DNA of 53,793 bases, from the NCBI GenBank assembly GCA_947623505.1, contig CANQGT010000014.1, positions 1 through 53,793 on the forward strand, read 5' to 3'. Source of the DNA: an uncultured Clostridia bacterium. Lineage in GTDB: Bacteria; Bacillota; Clostridia; Oscillospirales; Acutalibacteraceae. The notes beneath the pieces were generated by a model. The model saw only the letters and a program-made list of their open reading frames with translations, was not told the origin of the DNA and did no database searches. Below, one piece after another: positions 41,789 to 51,065 of this stretch. The position numbers were made by a program, and so were the translations under genes. Within the stretch, counting starts at the first letter, position 1, and each line of letters opens with the position of its first letter.

Positions 41789-42787
41789 CTACCTCTCCTC
41801 TCTGAAATAGGAAAGACCGAGAGACGCGGGGCCGAGATTTTCTTTCTTGCTCTTAACGGAGCTGATTATAAGGACGATTATCGTAACTACATACGGAAGC
41901 ATCTTTATAAGCTCCTGAGTGCGAAGCGCAAGCCCGGGAATATAAAGGAATACGATATAAAGTCCGCCGAAAAGAATTGAGCCGGGAATCGCCATATCGG
42001 GTTTCCAAAGAGCAAATATAACAAGCGCGATGGCAAGCCAGCCTCTGTCGCCGAAGCCCTCATTAGACCATACGCCGCAGGCGTAATCCATAACATAGTA
42101 TAGTCCGCCAAGCCCGGCGATAGCGCTTCCTATGCAGGTCGCGAGATATTTTGCTCTGCTTACGTTTATGCCCGCCGCGTCTGCCGTCGCGGGATTTTCG
42201 CCCACGGCGCGCAGATGAAGTCCTCCTCTTGTTTTCTTTAAGAAAAAGGCGCAGAGAAACGCGATAATTATCGCCGAATACGCAAGAAAGCCGTAGGAGA
42301 AAAATATTTTTCCAAACCATCCCAATGAATCGGCGAAAGGAAACGTCGCCCTGAAAAACCGGCTTGTGTTGGTAAGCGCAACGGAGGGCACGTCGCTGTT
42401 GGTAAGCTTAATCAGCGAACCGCCGAAAAAGTTGCCGAAACCTACTCCGAAAGTGGTGATGGCAAGACCGGTTACATTCTGATTTGCCCTGAGCGTTACG
42501 GTCAGGAAACAGTAAACAAGCCCGAGAAGCGCGGAGCCTATAAGAGCGCAGAGTGTCGGTATCAATATCGCGAGAAACGGATTTATGGCGTCCCTCGTCG
42601 GGAGTGATTCTTCATAGAAAAACGCGCCCATAACGCCGCTGATAGCGCCCGCGTACATAATTCCGGGAATACCGAGGTTAAGATTCCCCGATTTTTCGGT
42701 CAGTATTTCGCCTGTTGAGCCGTAAAGAAGCGGTATGCCCTGGCATACGGCACGCTGGATAAAAGTAATCAATGCTGTAAAATTCAT
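41789..42787 (-). CDS. nupQ: Nucleoside ABC transporter permease (NupQ/BmpD type)
   Basis: 332 aa, about nine membrane segments. Opens with QGIPLLYGSTGEILTEKSG and contains LNLGIPGIMYAGAISG, LRANQNVTGLAITTFGVGFG and LRAVGENPATADAAGINV, as in the YufQ/NupQ permeases of BMP-type nucleoside importers. One bp downstream of the other permease. Confidence 0.9.
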   Translation of the reverse strand: MNFTALITFIQRAVCQGIPLLYGSTGEILTEKSGNLNLGIPGIMYAGAISGVMGAFFYEESLPTRDAINPFLAILIPTLCALIGSALLGLVYCFLTVTLRANQNVTGLAITTFGVGFGNFFGGSLIKLTNSDVPSVALTNTSRFFRATFPFADSLGWFGKIFFSYGFLAYSAIIIAFLCAFFLKKTRGGLHLRAVGENPATADAAGINVSRAKYLATCIGSAIAGLGGLYYVMDYACGVWSNEGFGDRGWLAIALVIFALWKPDMAIPGSILFGGLYIVFLYIPGLALRTQELIKMLPYVVTIIVLIISSVKSKKENLGPASLGLSYFREER

Positions 42788-42788
42788 A

Positions 42789-43895
42789 CTACTTCTCCTC
42801 CTTATGCTTGCCGAGGAGTTTTATCTGATAATTGATGAAAAACTCGCTGCCTATGATGAAAAACAGGATAATTCCCGTAATAATATCCGAAAACGAATGA
42901 TTTAAGCCAAAGACCGTTGAAATCTCGTTTGCTCCCCTTTCAAGGAAGCAGAGAATAAAAGACGTGACTATCATATACAGCGGATTGAACTTTGCAAGCC
43001 ACGCCACCATAATGGCGGTAAACCCGCGGTTATCGGCAGTCGCGGAAGTAATTGTGTGGCTTGTTCCGCTCACAAGAAGAAAGCCCGCTATTCCGCAAAC
43101 CGCGCCTGAAAGAAGCATAGTTCTGATGATAACTTTTTTAACATTTATGCCTATGTATCTCGCCGTATTCTCCGACTCGCCGACAACGGCGAGCTCATAA
43201 CCATGCTTGCTGTATTTCAAATATATATACATAAGCACAGTCAGCGCAAGGACTATCAGAATATTCAGAAAATATTCCTGCCCTCCGATAACAGGCAGCC
43301 AGCCTGCGCGCGAATTTTGATTTATTATGCCGATGATACCCGAACCCTTAGGTGATTCCCAAAGTATGGCAAAATATGAAACAAGCTGAATCGCCACATA
43401 GTTCATCATAAGGGTAAAGAGAGTTTCGTTAGTGTAAAACTTTGCCTTGAAAACAGCGGGAATAACAGCCCAAATCGCGCCGCCTAAAATACTCGCGATT
43501 ATCATAACAAGAATCAACAGCGTGTTCGGGATCTTATCGCCGAGGATTATCATACACGCCGCAGTAGCGAGACCTCCGATAAGAACCTGCCCCTCGGCGC
43601 CGATATTCCAAAATCGCATTTTAAACGCCGGAGTCACGGCGATAGAAACGCAGAGCAGCATCGCAATGCTCTGAGCGAGATTCCAAATTCTTCTTGTTGT
43701 TCCTAAAGCGCCGTCAATCATAGTGGCATAAACGCTGAAAGGATTTTCGTGCACCAGCACCATAGTAAGAATACCGCTGACTATAAGCGCGGCAACTATT
43801 GAGCCGAGACGTATAAGCCACGCCGTATGCCACGGCATAGCGTCCCTTTTCACAAGGTGAAAAAGAGGCTCACGCACCTTTTCTTTTTCATTCAT
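42789..43895 (-). CDS. nupP: Nucleoside ABC transporter permease (NupP/BmpC type)
   Basis: 368 aa, about ten membrane segments. PAFKMRFWNIGAEGQVLIGG and YELAVVGESENTARYIGINV are hallmark permease segments of this family. The start overlaps the ATPase gene end by 8 bp. Confidence 0.9.
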   Translation of the reverse strand: MNEKEKVREPLFHLVKRDAMPWHTAWLIRLGSIVAALIVSGILTMVLVHENPFSVYATMIDGALGTTRRIWNLAQSIAMLLCVSIAVTPAFKMRFWNIGAEGQVLIGGLATAACMIILGDKIPNTLLILVMIIASILGGAIWAVIPAVFKAKFYTNETLFTLMMNYVAIQLVSYFAILWESPKGSGIIGIINQNSRAGWLPVIGGQEYFLNILIVLALTVLMYIYLKYSKHGYELAVVGESENTARYIGINVKKVIIRTMLLSGAVCGIAGFLLVSGTSHTITSATADNRGFTAIMVAWLAKFNPLYMIVTSFILCFLERGANEISTVFGLNHSFSDIITGIILFFIIGSEFFINYQIKLLGKHKEEK

Positions 43896-45432
43896 CTACA
43901 GCAGCCTCCTCGTCCGTACTCTTAGTCATCAGCAGTCCTATCTCGTCCTTGACAGCCGATTTGCCGTCAACAATGCCCGTGATTCTGCCTGAGTTTATAA
44001 CCATTATCCTGTCGCAAAGCTCAATGAGAACATCGAGATCCTCGCCGACAAAGATAACGGCAACGCCCTCCTCTTTCTGCTTTGTAAGCAGATTATAGAT
44101 AGTGTAGGAAGAATTTATATCAAGGCCGCGAACGGGATAAGCCACCATAAGCACCTTGGGATTGAGCGAAATTTCACGCCCGACGAGCACCTTTTGCACG
44201 TTACCGCCCGAAAGACGGCGAACGGGTGTTGACGTTCCGGGAGTGACTATATCAAGGCTTTTGATGATGCGCTCCGCGAGACCTTTCGGATTCTTGCGGT
44301 CAAGAAACGCAGTAGAGCCGCGTTTATAGCTTCTGAGCATCATATTGTCGGTAATATCCATATTGCCGACAAGACCCATACCGAGCCTGTCCTCGGGGAC
44401 AAAGGAAAGGGCAACGCCCAGCTTTCTTATCTCCCTCGGCGATTTGCCCACAAGCTCTTTCGTGGTGTCGTCGTCGGGAGTGTAGATTATGCTTGAGCCT
44501 TCCGACGCTTTCTGCAAGCCCGCGACGGATTCAAGCAGTTCCTTTTGACCGCAGCCCGAAATGCCCGCTATGCCGAGTATCTCGCCTGAGTAAGCGGTGA
44601 AATTTACATTGTCGAGAGCCTTTTTGCCGTCCGGTGAAATAACATTCAGATTTTTTACAGTCAGCACCGCTTTCGGACTTTTCGGCTCGTCTCGATGAAT
44701 ATTGAGATCCACCTTTTCGCCAACCATCATTTCGGTGAGCGACTGTTCGGTGGCGTCGGCGGTATTCACACTGCCTACAAGCTCACCTTTACGCAGAGTG
44801 GTCACCCTGTCCGAAATTTCAAGCACCTCGTTGAGCTTATGGGTGATTATGATAAGCGCCTTGCCGTCCTTTTTCATACGGCGGAGAATATCGAAAAGCT
44901 TTTTCGTTTCCTGCGGTGTGAGAACAGCGGTGGGCTCGTCAAGAATAAGAATATCAGCGCCCTTGAAAAGCACCTTGATTATTTCCACAGTCTGCTTTTC
45001 GGAAACGGACATCTCATAAATCTTTTTATTTAGATCAATGGAAAAACCGTATTTTTCCGTTATCTCTTTGACTCGCTTTTCGGCTTCCTTTAAATTGAAT
45101 TTCTTTTCACCCTTAACGCCGAGAACGATATTTTCGGTGGCGTTGAAAACGTCAACGAGTTTGAAGTGCTGGTGTATCATTCCGATTTTATGGTCAAACG
45201 CGTCCTTCGGAGAGCGGATAACGACCTCTTTTCCGTCAATGAAAATTTCGCCCTCATCGGGATAATATATACCCGAAAGCATATTCATAAGCGTCGTTTT
45301 TCCGCTTCCGTTTTCACCGAGCACCGCGAGAATTTCACCTCGGCGAACCTGAAGGTCGACTTCTTTATTCGCAATTACCTTTCCGAAACTTTTGGTAATT
45401 CCTTTCATTTCAACAGCATAAACGCCGTCCAT
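43888..45432 (-). CDS. nupO: Nucleoside ABC transporter ATP-binding protein (NupO/BmpB type)
   Basis: 514 aa with two ABC domains. The first has Walker A GENGSGKTT, signature MSVSEKQTVEI and Walker B DILILDEPTAVLT. The second is degenerate at Walker A (GISGCGQKEL) with RRLSGGNVQKVLVGRE and a Walker B lacking the usual Glu (LMVAYPVRGLD), as normal in this class. GGAGG is 6 bases before the ATG. Energises uptake through the two permeases downstream. Confidence 0.93.
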   Translation of the reverse strand: MDGVYAVEMKGITKSFGKVIANKEVDLQVRRGEILAVLGENGSGKTTLMNMLSGIYYPDEGEIFIDGKEVVIRSPKDAFDHKIGMIHQHFKLVDVFNATENIVLGVKGEKKFNLKEAEKRVKEITEKYGFSIDLNKKIYEMSVSEKQTVEIIKVLFKGADILILDEPTAVLTPQETKKLFDILRRMKKDGKALIIITHKLNEVLEISDRVTTLRKGELVGSVNTADATEQSLTEMMVGEKVDLNIHRDEPKSPKAVLTVKNLNVISPDGKKALDNVNFTAYSGEILGIAGISGCGQKELLESVAGLQKASEGSSIIYTPDDDTTKELVGKSPREIRKLGVALSFVPEDRLGMGLVGNMDITDNMMLRSYKRGSTAFLDRKNPKGLAERIIKSLDIVTPGTSTPVRRLSGGNVQKVLVGREISLNPKVLMVAYPVRGLDINSSYTIYNLLTKQKEEGVAVIFVGEDLDVLIELCDRIMVINSGRITGIVDGKSAVKDEIGLLMTKSTDEEAAVDE

Positions 45433-45463
45433 ATCCTACCTCCGAGTTGATTGTTAAAAACAT

Positions 45464-45490
45464 CGTGACCGTGTTTTCCGCACGGTCACG
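45464..45490 (-). terminator. Intercistronic hairpin between binding protein and ATPase genes
   Basis: A perfect 10-bp stem CGTGACCGTG/CACGGTCACG is followed on the minus strand by ATGTTTTTAAC. Partial termination or 3'-end protection here would make more binding protein than transporter, as is common in ABC importer operons. Confidence 0.65.
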
Positions 45491-45516
45491 AATTAAATTA
45501 AAATAACGCGATTCAG

Positions 45517-46791
45517 TTATTCAACATTTCCAAGAAGATTTATGCCGTCAATATCCACATCAAAGTAGGGAGCGGAACGGAATTCGGACTCATGGAAATA
45601 GCCGTCCTTAACGACCTCTGTGTCAGCCGTGTAATTTTCATCGGAATCAACATCCGCCATATAGGACGTAAGATGACCGTCGGCGTCAACCTTGGCGTTT
45701 ACATTTTTGGAATCGGAAACCGTTACGGTAAATGTTGAAGTATCGTAAACATGAAGAGTTCCGTCAACAAGCTTTGCCTTTGCCTCATCAATAGCCTTCT
45801 GAGTATCGGGAGCGGCGGCATTTTCATTTACCTCGGTAAGAAGAACAGACTCTGTGGAGATAGTGCCTGTCCAGTCGGGATCAACCGTCTTGCCCTCGGC
45901 AACAGCCTTCATAGCAAGCTCCATATAGGGAGCCCAGTTGATTCTGGATGATACGATGAATGTGTTGGGAGCAACGCTTACAGTACTGCCGTTATAGGAA
46001 ACGTTCGGTACGCCTCTGTTTTCGCAAGCGGTGGGAGCGCCCATTGAGTCCGCATGCTGGCTGATAAGAACGCAGCCGTTGGAGATGAGATTTTCAGCGC
46101 CTTCCTTTTCAAGAGCCTCATTATACCAGCTGTTGGTGAAAGTTACATCCATAGTAACCGAGGGGCAAACGCTCTTTGCGCCGAGATAGAAAGAAGTGTA
46201 ACCCGATTTAACCTCGGCATATGGGAACGCTCCGACATAACCCATCTTAGCCTGCTCAGCTTTGATCTGACCTTTCTCTATCATTTCATTGAGCTTCATA
46301 CCGGCGGCGATACCCGCGAGATAACGGCCCTCGTAGATAGACGCGAAAGCGTTGTGATAGTTAGCGAGACCCTCGGTGTGAGCTCTTGTGCCCGTGGCAT
46401 GGAAGAACTGAACATCGGGATACTCCTTAGCTGCCTGAATTATATAGGATTCATGACCGAAGCTGTCCGCAAAAATGAATTTGCAGCCCGCGTCAACAAG
46501 CTCGGCAGCGGCTTCATAGCACTCGTTGCCTTCGGGAATATTGTACTTAAAAACTCTGTTTTCCTCGCTTATTCCGAGATTGTCACAAGCAAGATTAGCG
46601 GCGTCAATAAAATTCTTGTCATAAGTTGAGTTCTCATCGTGCAGGAAAATAAATCCCGCTTTAAGGTTAAGAGACTCGTTTGCATTTCCTTCTTCGCCAT
46701 CATTCTGTGTTCCGCCCGAGCAGCCTGCAAACGCTGCCGCAATCATAAGCATACTGAGAATGACGGCAATAATCTTCTTGGTGATTTTCAT
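45517..46791 (-). CDS. nupN: BMP family nucleoside-binding lipoprotein
   Basis: 424 aa. Signal peptide II with lipobox AFAGC (Cys24). The periplasmic-binding fold (LKAGFIFLHDENSTYDKNF, ADSFGHESYIIQAAKEYPDV, GRYLAGIAAGMKLNE, LISQHADSMGAPTACENRGV) matches PnrA/BMP lipoproteins that bind purine nucleosides. GGAGG 6 bases before the ATG. Longer than typical BMP (about 350 aa) by a C-terminal extension. Confidence 0.93.
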   Translation of the reverse strand: MKITKKIIAVILSMLMIAAAFAGCSGGTQNDGEEGNANESLNLKAGFIFLHDENSTYDKNFIDAANLACDNLGISEENRVFKYNIPEGNECYEAAAELVDAGCKFIFADSFGHESYIIQAAKEYPDVQFFHATGTRAHTEGLANYHNAFASIYEGRYLAGIAAGMKLNEMIEKGQIKAEQAKMGYVGAFPYAEVKSGYTSFYLGAKSVCPSVTMDVTFTNSWYNEALEKEGAENLISNGCVLISQHADSMGAPTACENRGVPNVSYNGSTVSVAPNTFIVSSRINWAPYMELAMKAVAEGKTVDPDWTGTISTESVLLTEVNENAAAPDTQKAIDEAKAKLVDGTLHVYDTSTFTVTVSDSKNVNAKVDADGHLTSYMADVDSDENYTADTEVVKDGYFHESEFRSAPYFDVDIDGINLLGNVE

Positions 46792-46844
46792 TTTTTAACC
46801 TCCATAAATTTTATATTATAAAGCCTGAGGCTATATAATCGACC

Positions 46845-47423
46845 TTAATTGCGGAAAACTATCTCGCCCGTTTCGCAATCCATTTTATCAACGATGGCAA
46901 GGCTTTGAAGATTAACTCCCCTTTTCCGCAGCTTGTCTCCGCCGCCCTGAAAGCCTTTTTCAATAACAACGCCGCAGCCCGCAAGCTCCGCGCCGCTGCT
47001 TTCTACAAGTGAAATAAGACCGTTGAGCGCGTTGCCTATCGCAAGAAAATCGTCCACTATAAGCACCTTATCGCCCTTACCGAGAAAACGTTTCGATACC
47101 ATTACGGTGTAGGTTGTGCCGTGAGTGAAAGATTCAACAGGGGTTGTATAAACATCGCCCGCGATATTTTTGGTCTTTGTTTTTTTGGCAAAAACGAGCG
47201 GGCATTCAAATTCTTCAGCCACCATCGAGGCAATGGCTATCCCCGACGCTTCGATGGTAAGTATTTTATTTACTCCGCAGTCATTAAAAAGGCGGTGAAA
47301 TTCCTTTCCGACTTCTTTAAGAAAAGGAATATCTATCTGATGATTGAGAAAGCAGTCTACCTTAAGAATGTTGCCCTCGTAAACTTCGCCCTCTTCAATA
47401 ATTTTTTTCTTTAAAAGCTCCAT
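46845..47423 (-). CDS. xpt: Xanthine phosphoribosyltransferase
   Basis: 192 aa from ATG 47423. Converts xanthine and PRPP to XMP. Family start [31 protein letters not shown], the [22 protein letters not shown] loop and [16 protein letters not shown] are diagnostic. No purine riboswitch precedes it, unlike xpt-pbuX in Bacillus. It heads the operon xpt-nupNOPQ-hpt. Confidence 0.95.
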   Translation of the reverse strand: MELLKKKIIEEGEVYEGNILKVDCFLNHQIDIPFLKEVGKEFHRLFNDCGVNKILTIEASGIAIASMVAEEFECPLVFAKKTKTKNIAGDVYTTPVESFTHGTTYTVMVSKRFLGKGDKVLIVDDFLAIGNALNGLISLVESSGAELAGCGVVIEKGFQGGGDKLRKRGVNLQSLAIVDKMDCETGEIVFRN

Positions 47424-47454
47424 AAATACCGCCGCAATCACTTTTTACGCAGTT

Positions 47455-47483
47455 ATGATATACTATATAATAAAACATTTCAA
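47455..47483 (-). promoter_or_regulatory. xpt operon promoter
   Basis: Minus strand -35 TTGAAA (47478-47483), 17-bp spacer, -10 TATCAT (47455-47460). Confidence 0.7.
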
Positions 47484-47563
47484 TAAGATATTAAAAATTG
47501 ACACCAAATTTTAACCATTTTACTCCTTTAAAGCGCGGATTTCTACAATATAATGTATTTTTC

Positions 47564-47592
47564 TTGAAAAGTCATTCAATATAATGTATAAT
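47564..47592 (+). promoter_or_regulatory. Promoter of the Mbeg1-like gene
   Basis: -35 TTGAAA (47564-47569), 17-bp spacer, perfect -10 TATAAT (47587-47592). The predicted start near 47599 gives a leader of only about 23 nt. A 13-bp direct repeat CAATATAATGTAT occurs at 47546-47558 and 47577-47589. Confidence 0.75.
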
Positions 47593-47621
47593 ATAACAAA
47601 AATAAGATAGGAGGATTTATT

Positions 47622-48800
47622 CTGAGCAATATATACGAATACGCCGAAAATAACTGCGGGATTTCTTTTGACGAAGCGCCGCTCAACGAGGTTGACAACG
47701 TTGTTTTCAGCCGCCTGTCATATCTTAACTTTTCGGGACTTGACGGCAAAACAATGCGCGAGGCGGCGGCCGAATTTTCCTATATGAAAGAGGAGGAAAT
47801 AAACGCCCGCACAAAGACGCTCGCAAAAACCGAGGAGCTTCTTAAAACGCTCGGCAGCACCGTAAGATACGGAAATATCGGCATAGAGGATTATACGGAT
47901 ATAGCGGGAGGAACATATGAAACCGCGTTCAGCGCCGTAACATTCAGAATTTCAGACGGGCTCCGGTACATAGCGTACCGAGGAACGGATGATCAGATAC
48001 TCGGCTTTTACGAGGACGCCGAGCTTGCGTATTCTTTTCCGATAAAGGCTCAAATTGCCGCTCTGAATTACACAAACGGTATTTTTGACAAATACGGCGG
48101 CGGATTTTATCTCGGCGGCCATTCAAAGGGCGGCAATCTTGCACTTTTCAGCTTTGTTTTTACAAAATACGAAAACAAGGAACGGGTTGTAACCGTTTAT
48201 AATAACGACGGCCCGGGCTTCCCGGAAGAATACGCCGAAGAGCTGTTTACCGAAAGCAACGTAAAAAAGATAGTAAATATTTCGCCGGAAAGCTCAATAG
48301 TCGGCAGAATGCTCGAATCAAAGGGAGAATTTATCATTGTCAAAAGCAGTTCCGCGGGAATCGCGCAGCACAATGTTTTCACTTGGCTGACAAACGGAAA
48401 CGAATTTGAAAAGGCCGAAAAATTCAGCCCTCTTTCGGAATATCTTGAAGATACGTTTACGGAAAGCCTTTCGGAACTTCCGCCGGACGTTATGAAAAAA
48501 ACCGTGCAGGCGATTTACAGCATAGCCAAAAGCAGCGGTATCGATAAACTCGACGACGTAAACAAAGCAAGCGTGCTCGCCGTTATAGCAAATATATTGG
48601 AACGCAACAAAAACGAAGAAGGCGTGAGCGGCGAGGTAAACGAAATACTGAGAACGCTGGCAAAAAGCCTTATCGGTTCAATAGACGTATTCAGGTACGT
48701 TCCCGATCCCGATTTGCGCTCCGTTTACGAAAACGTGAAAGAGAAGTTAAAAGAGAAAGTTAAAAACGGCGGCGAAATAAGCGACGACGAAGAAACGTAA
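47622..48800 (+). CDS. Alpha/beta-hydrolase-like protein (Mbeg1/DUF2974 type), CTG start
   Basis: 392 aa if started at CTG 47622, which lies 7 bases after a perfect AGGAGG (47609-47614). The region 47622-47753 encodes EYAENNCGISFDEAPLNEVD and NVVFSRLSYLNFSG, the usual N terminus of this family. The first in-frame ATG (47754) is 44 codons in and has no ribosome binding site. The serine hydrolase elbow is GGHSKGG (Ser168), and IAYRGTDDQILGFYEDAELAY is conserved. ATT at 47619 is another possible start. No signal peptide; likely a cytoplasmic lipase/esterase-like protein of unknown substrate. Confidence 0.85.
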   Translation: MSNIYEYAENNCGISFDEAPLNEVDNVVFSRLSYLNFSGLDGKTMREAAAEFSYMKEEEINARTKTLAKTEELLKTLGSTVRYGNIGIEDYTDIAGGTYETAFSAVTFRISDGLRYIAYRGTDDQILGFYEDAELAYSFPIKAQIAALNYTNGIFDKYGGGFYLGGHSKGGNLALFSFVFTKYENKERVVTVYNNDGPGFPEEYAEELFTESNVKKIVNISPESSIVGRMLESKGEFIIVKSSSAGIAQHNVFTWLTNGNEFEKAEKFSPLSEYLEDTFTESLSELPPDVMKKTVQAIYSIAKSSGIDKLDDVNKASVLAVIANILERNKNEEGVSGEVNEILRTLAKSLIGSIDVFRYVPDPDLRSVYENVKEKLKEKVKNGGEISDDEET

Positions 48801-48822
48801 AGCACCGCTAAACCGATAACTA

Positions 48823-48854
48823 AAAAAGCAGGATCGACGATCCTGCTTTTTTCA
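48823..48854. terminator. Bidirectional terminator
   Basis: GCAGGATCGACGATCCTGC (48828-48846) forms a near-perfect hairpin with A6 before and T6 after, serving the convergent hydrolase and permease genes. Confidence 0.9.
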
Positions 48855-48862
48855 TAACTGTT

Positions 48863-50299
48863 TTATGACTGTTCGGAAACCTCAGCGGAATTATCATCGG
48901 CGTTATCGCCGCTAATCTTAAACACATAATCTTTTCCCGGGAAAATTACGTTCAGCAGAATGCCGACAACGGAAGCCGTTGCGAGAGCGGAAATGCTGAT
49001 AGCCGTTCCGCCGAGCGAAAACGATATGCCGTTTGAACCGAGCGCGAGAACAAGAATGACCGCCGCTATAATGGTGTTGCGCGATTTTGAAAAATCGACC
49101 TTCGCCTCAACGACGTTGCGAACACCTATTGCGGAAATCATACCGTAAAGCACGAACGAAATTCCTCCGATAACTGCGGTGGGCATAAGGTTTATCGCGG
49201 CCGCGAATTTGGGAGAAAGCGAGAAGAATATGGCAAAATACGCGGCGATTCTTATAACTCTGGGATCATAAACCTTTGAAAGCACAAGAACGCCGGTGTT
49301 CTCACCGTAAGTGGTGTTTGCGGGAGCGCCGAAAAGCGACGCGAGCGTCGTTGCGAGACCGTCGCCCAAAAGCGTTCTGTGAAGTCCGGGATCCTCAATA
49401 TAATTCTTGTTGCAGGTGGCGGAAATCGCGGAAATATCACCGATGTGCTCCATCATTGTCGCAAGAGATATCGGAATTATGGCAATTATTGCTGAAATGG
49501 CAAGCGACGAATCCTTAACTCCGCCGAATACCGTTGATCCCCAGTCAATCGGGAAGCCGATCCAAGCCGCGTCTTTAAGCGCCTGAAGTTTATCGGTTGA
49601 GAAGAGAAGCATACTCGAACTTCCGTTTACGGCTATATATTCCGCGCCGTCAACGGTAACGTTTTGGCCGAGAGTAAGAGCCAAAATAACGGCAACGGCA
49701 ACCGCGCCGAGCAAGCCGAGAAGTATCGGAACTATTTTTGCCATTCCCTTGCCGAAAATATTAAATATTATAACGAGAGCAAGCGCGATTATCGCAAGAG
49801 TCCAGTTGGATTGGCAGTTTGAAATCGCCGAAGGCGCAAGGCCGAGACCTATCGCCATAATTATGGGGCCGGTTACGATCGGCGGGAACAGCTTCATAAC
49901 CTTGTTGATGCCCACGATTTTAATAACCGCGGCAAGCACAAGATAAACGAGTCCGGCGCACGCAACACCGAGGCAGGCATATGGTAGCCTTTCCAGATCG
50001 GTAGTGCCGTCGCTCAAGGTGGTGACCGCCGCGTAACCTCCGAGGAAAGCGAACGATGAGCCGAGAAATGCCGGAACCTTGAATTTTGTTAGGCAATGGA
50101 ACAGCAGAGTGCCGAGACCGGCGAACAAAAGCGTTGTTGAAATCGAAAGACCTGTAAGAAGCGGAACAAGCACCGTTGCGCCGAACATAGCGAACATATG
50201 CTGAAACCCGAGTATTATCATACGCGGAGCGCCGAGCTTGCGGGCATCGTAAATACCCTCGGTGCCTACGGCTATTTTCTTTTTCTTTTCTTTAGCCAT
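48863..50299 (-). CDS. uraA: Uracil permease (UraA/NCS2 family)
   Basis: 478 aa, about 14 membrane segments. PRMIILGFQHMFAMFGATVL, PIVTGPIIMAIGLGLAPSAI, TMMEHIGDISAISATCNKNY (substrate Glu) and APANTTYGENTGVL define NCS2 uracil permeases. Genomic pairing with upp favours uracil over xanthine. Downstream of upp by 40 bp, same strand. Confidence 0.93.
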   Translation of the reverse strand: MAKEKKKKIAVGTEGIYDARKLGAPRMIILGFQHMFAMFGATVLVPLLTGLSISTTLLFAGLGTLLFHCLTKFKVPAFLGSSFAFLGGYAAVTTLSDGTTDLERLPYACLGVACAGLVYLVLAAVIKIVGINKVMKLFPPIVTGPIIMAIGLGLAPSAISNCQSNWTLAIIALALVIIFNIFGKGMAKIVPILLGLLGAVAVAVILALTLGQNVTVDGAEYIAVNGSSSMLLFSTDKLQALKDAAWIGFPIDWGSTVFGGVKDSSLAISAIIAIIPISLATMMEHIGDISAISATCNKNYIEDPGLHRTLLGDGLATTLASLFGAPANTTYGENTGVLVLSKVYDPRVIRIAAYFAIFFSLSPKFAAAINLMPTAVIGGISFVLYGMISAIGVRNVVEAKVDFSKSRNTIIAAVILVLALGSNGISFSLGGTAISISALATASVVGILLNVIFPGKDYVFKISGDNADDNSAEVSEQS

Positions 50300-50339
50300 T
50301 GGATTTATACTTCCTTTCTTTTTATTGATTTATAATTAA

Positions 50340-50972
50340 TTATTTTGTGCCGAAAATTCTGTCTCCGGCATCGCCGAGACCGGGAACGATATAACCGTTT
50401 TCGTTAAGGTGGTCGTCAAGACCTGCCGCGAAAATATCAACGTCAGGATGTGCTTTCTTAAGAGCCTCAAGGCCTTCGGGAGCCGCGATAATGCACATAA
50501 ATTTAACGGAACGCGGAGTTCTCTTTTTAATCTGATTGATAGCGTCTATCGCTGAACCGCCCGTTGCGAGCATAGGATCGAGAACAAAAACGTCTCTCTG
50601 CTCAATGTCCTTGGGCAGTTTGCAGTAATACTCAACCGGCTCAAGGGTGCTTTCGTCTCTGTAAAGGCCGATATGCCCCACTCTCGCTGACGGAACAAGC
50701 ATAAGCGCGCCTTCAACCATTCCGAGTCCCGCTCTGAGTATAGGAACGAAAGCGAGCTTTCTGCCCGAAATCTTTTTGCAGTGGGCAACACCGCACGGAG
50801 TCTGCACTTCCTTATCCTGAAGCGGAAGATCCCTTGTGGCGTCGTAAATCATAAGCATCGCTATTTCATTTACGAGCTCTCTGAAATCCTTGGTGCTTGT
50901 TTCAACATTTCGCAAAATACTCAGCTTATGCTGAATAAGCGGATGATCCATAATGATTATTTTTCTTTCCAT
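50340..50972 (-). CDS. upp: Uracil phosphoribosyltransferase
   Basis: 210 aa. Makes UMP from uracil and [26 protein letters not shown] at the start, [20 protein letters not shown], the PRPP loop [20 protein letters not shown] and the C-terminal [15 protein letters not shown] are diagnostic. No PyrR-binding leader was recognised upstream. Confidence 0.97.
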   Translation of the reverse strand: MERKIIIMDHPLIQHKLSILRNVETSTKDFRELVNEIAMLMIYDATRDLPLQDKEVQTPCGVAHCKKISGRKLAFVPILRAGLGMVEGALMLVPSARVGHIGLYRDESTLEPVEYYCKLPKDIEQRDVFVLDPMLATGGSAIDAINQIKKRTPRSVKFMCIIAAPEGLEALKKAHPDVDIFAAGLDDHLNENGYIVPGLGDAGDRIFGTK

Positions 50973-51003
50973 AATCGCACACCCTTTCGTAATTATCTAA
51001 TTA

Positions 51004-51032
51004 AAAATAACACATAGCAATTCATATTTCAA
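51004..51032 (-). promoter_or_regulatory. upp-uraA promoter
   Basis: Minus strand -35 TTGAAA (51027-51032), 17-bp spacer, -10 TATTTT (51004-51009). Confidence 0.6.
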
Positions 51033-51065
51033 CAAAATACGACTTTACAAATAGTTACAATTCGG

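Noticed and set aside
47424-47621. Purine riboswitch upstream of xpt
   Set aside because: Searched for the conserved junction sequence expected in xpt leaders; none is present and the predicted leader is too short.
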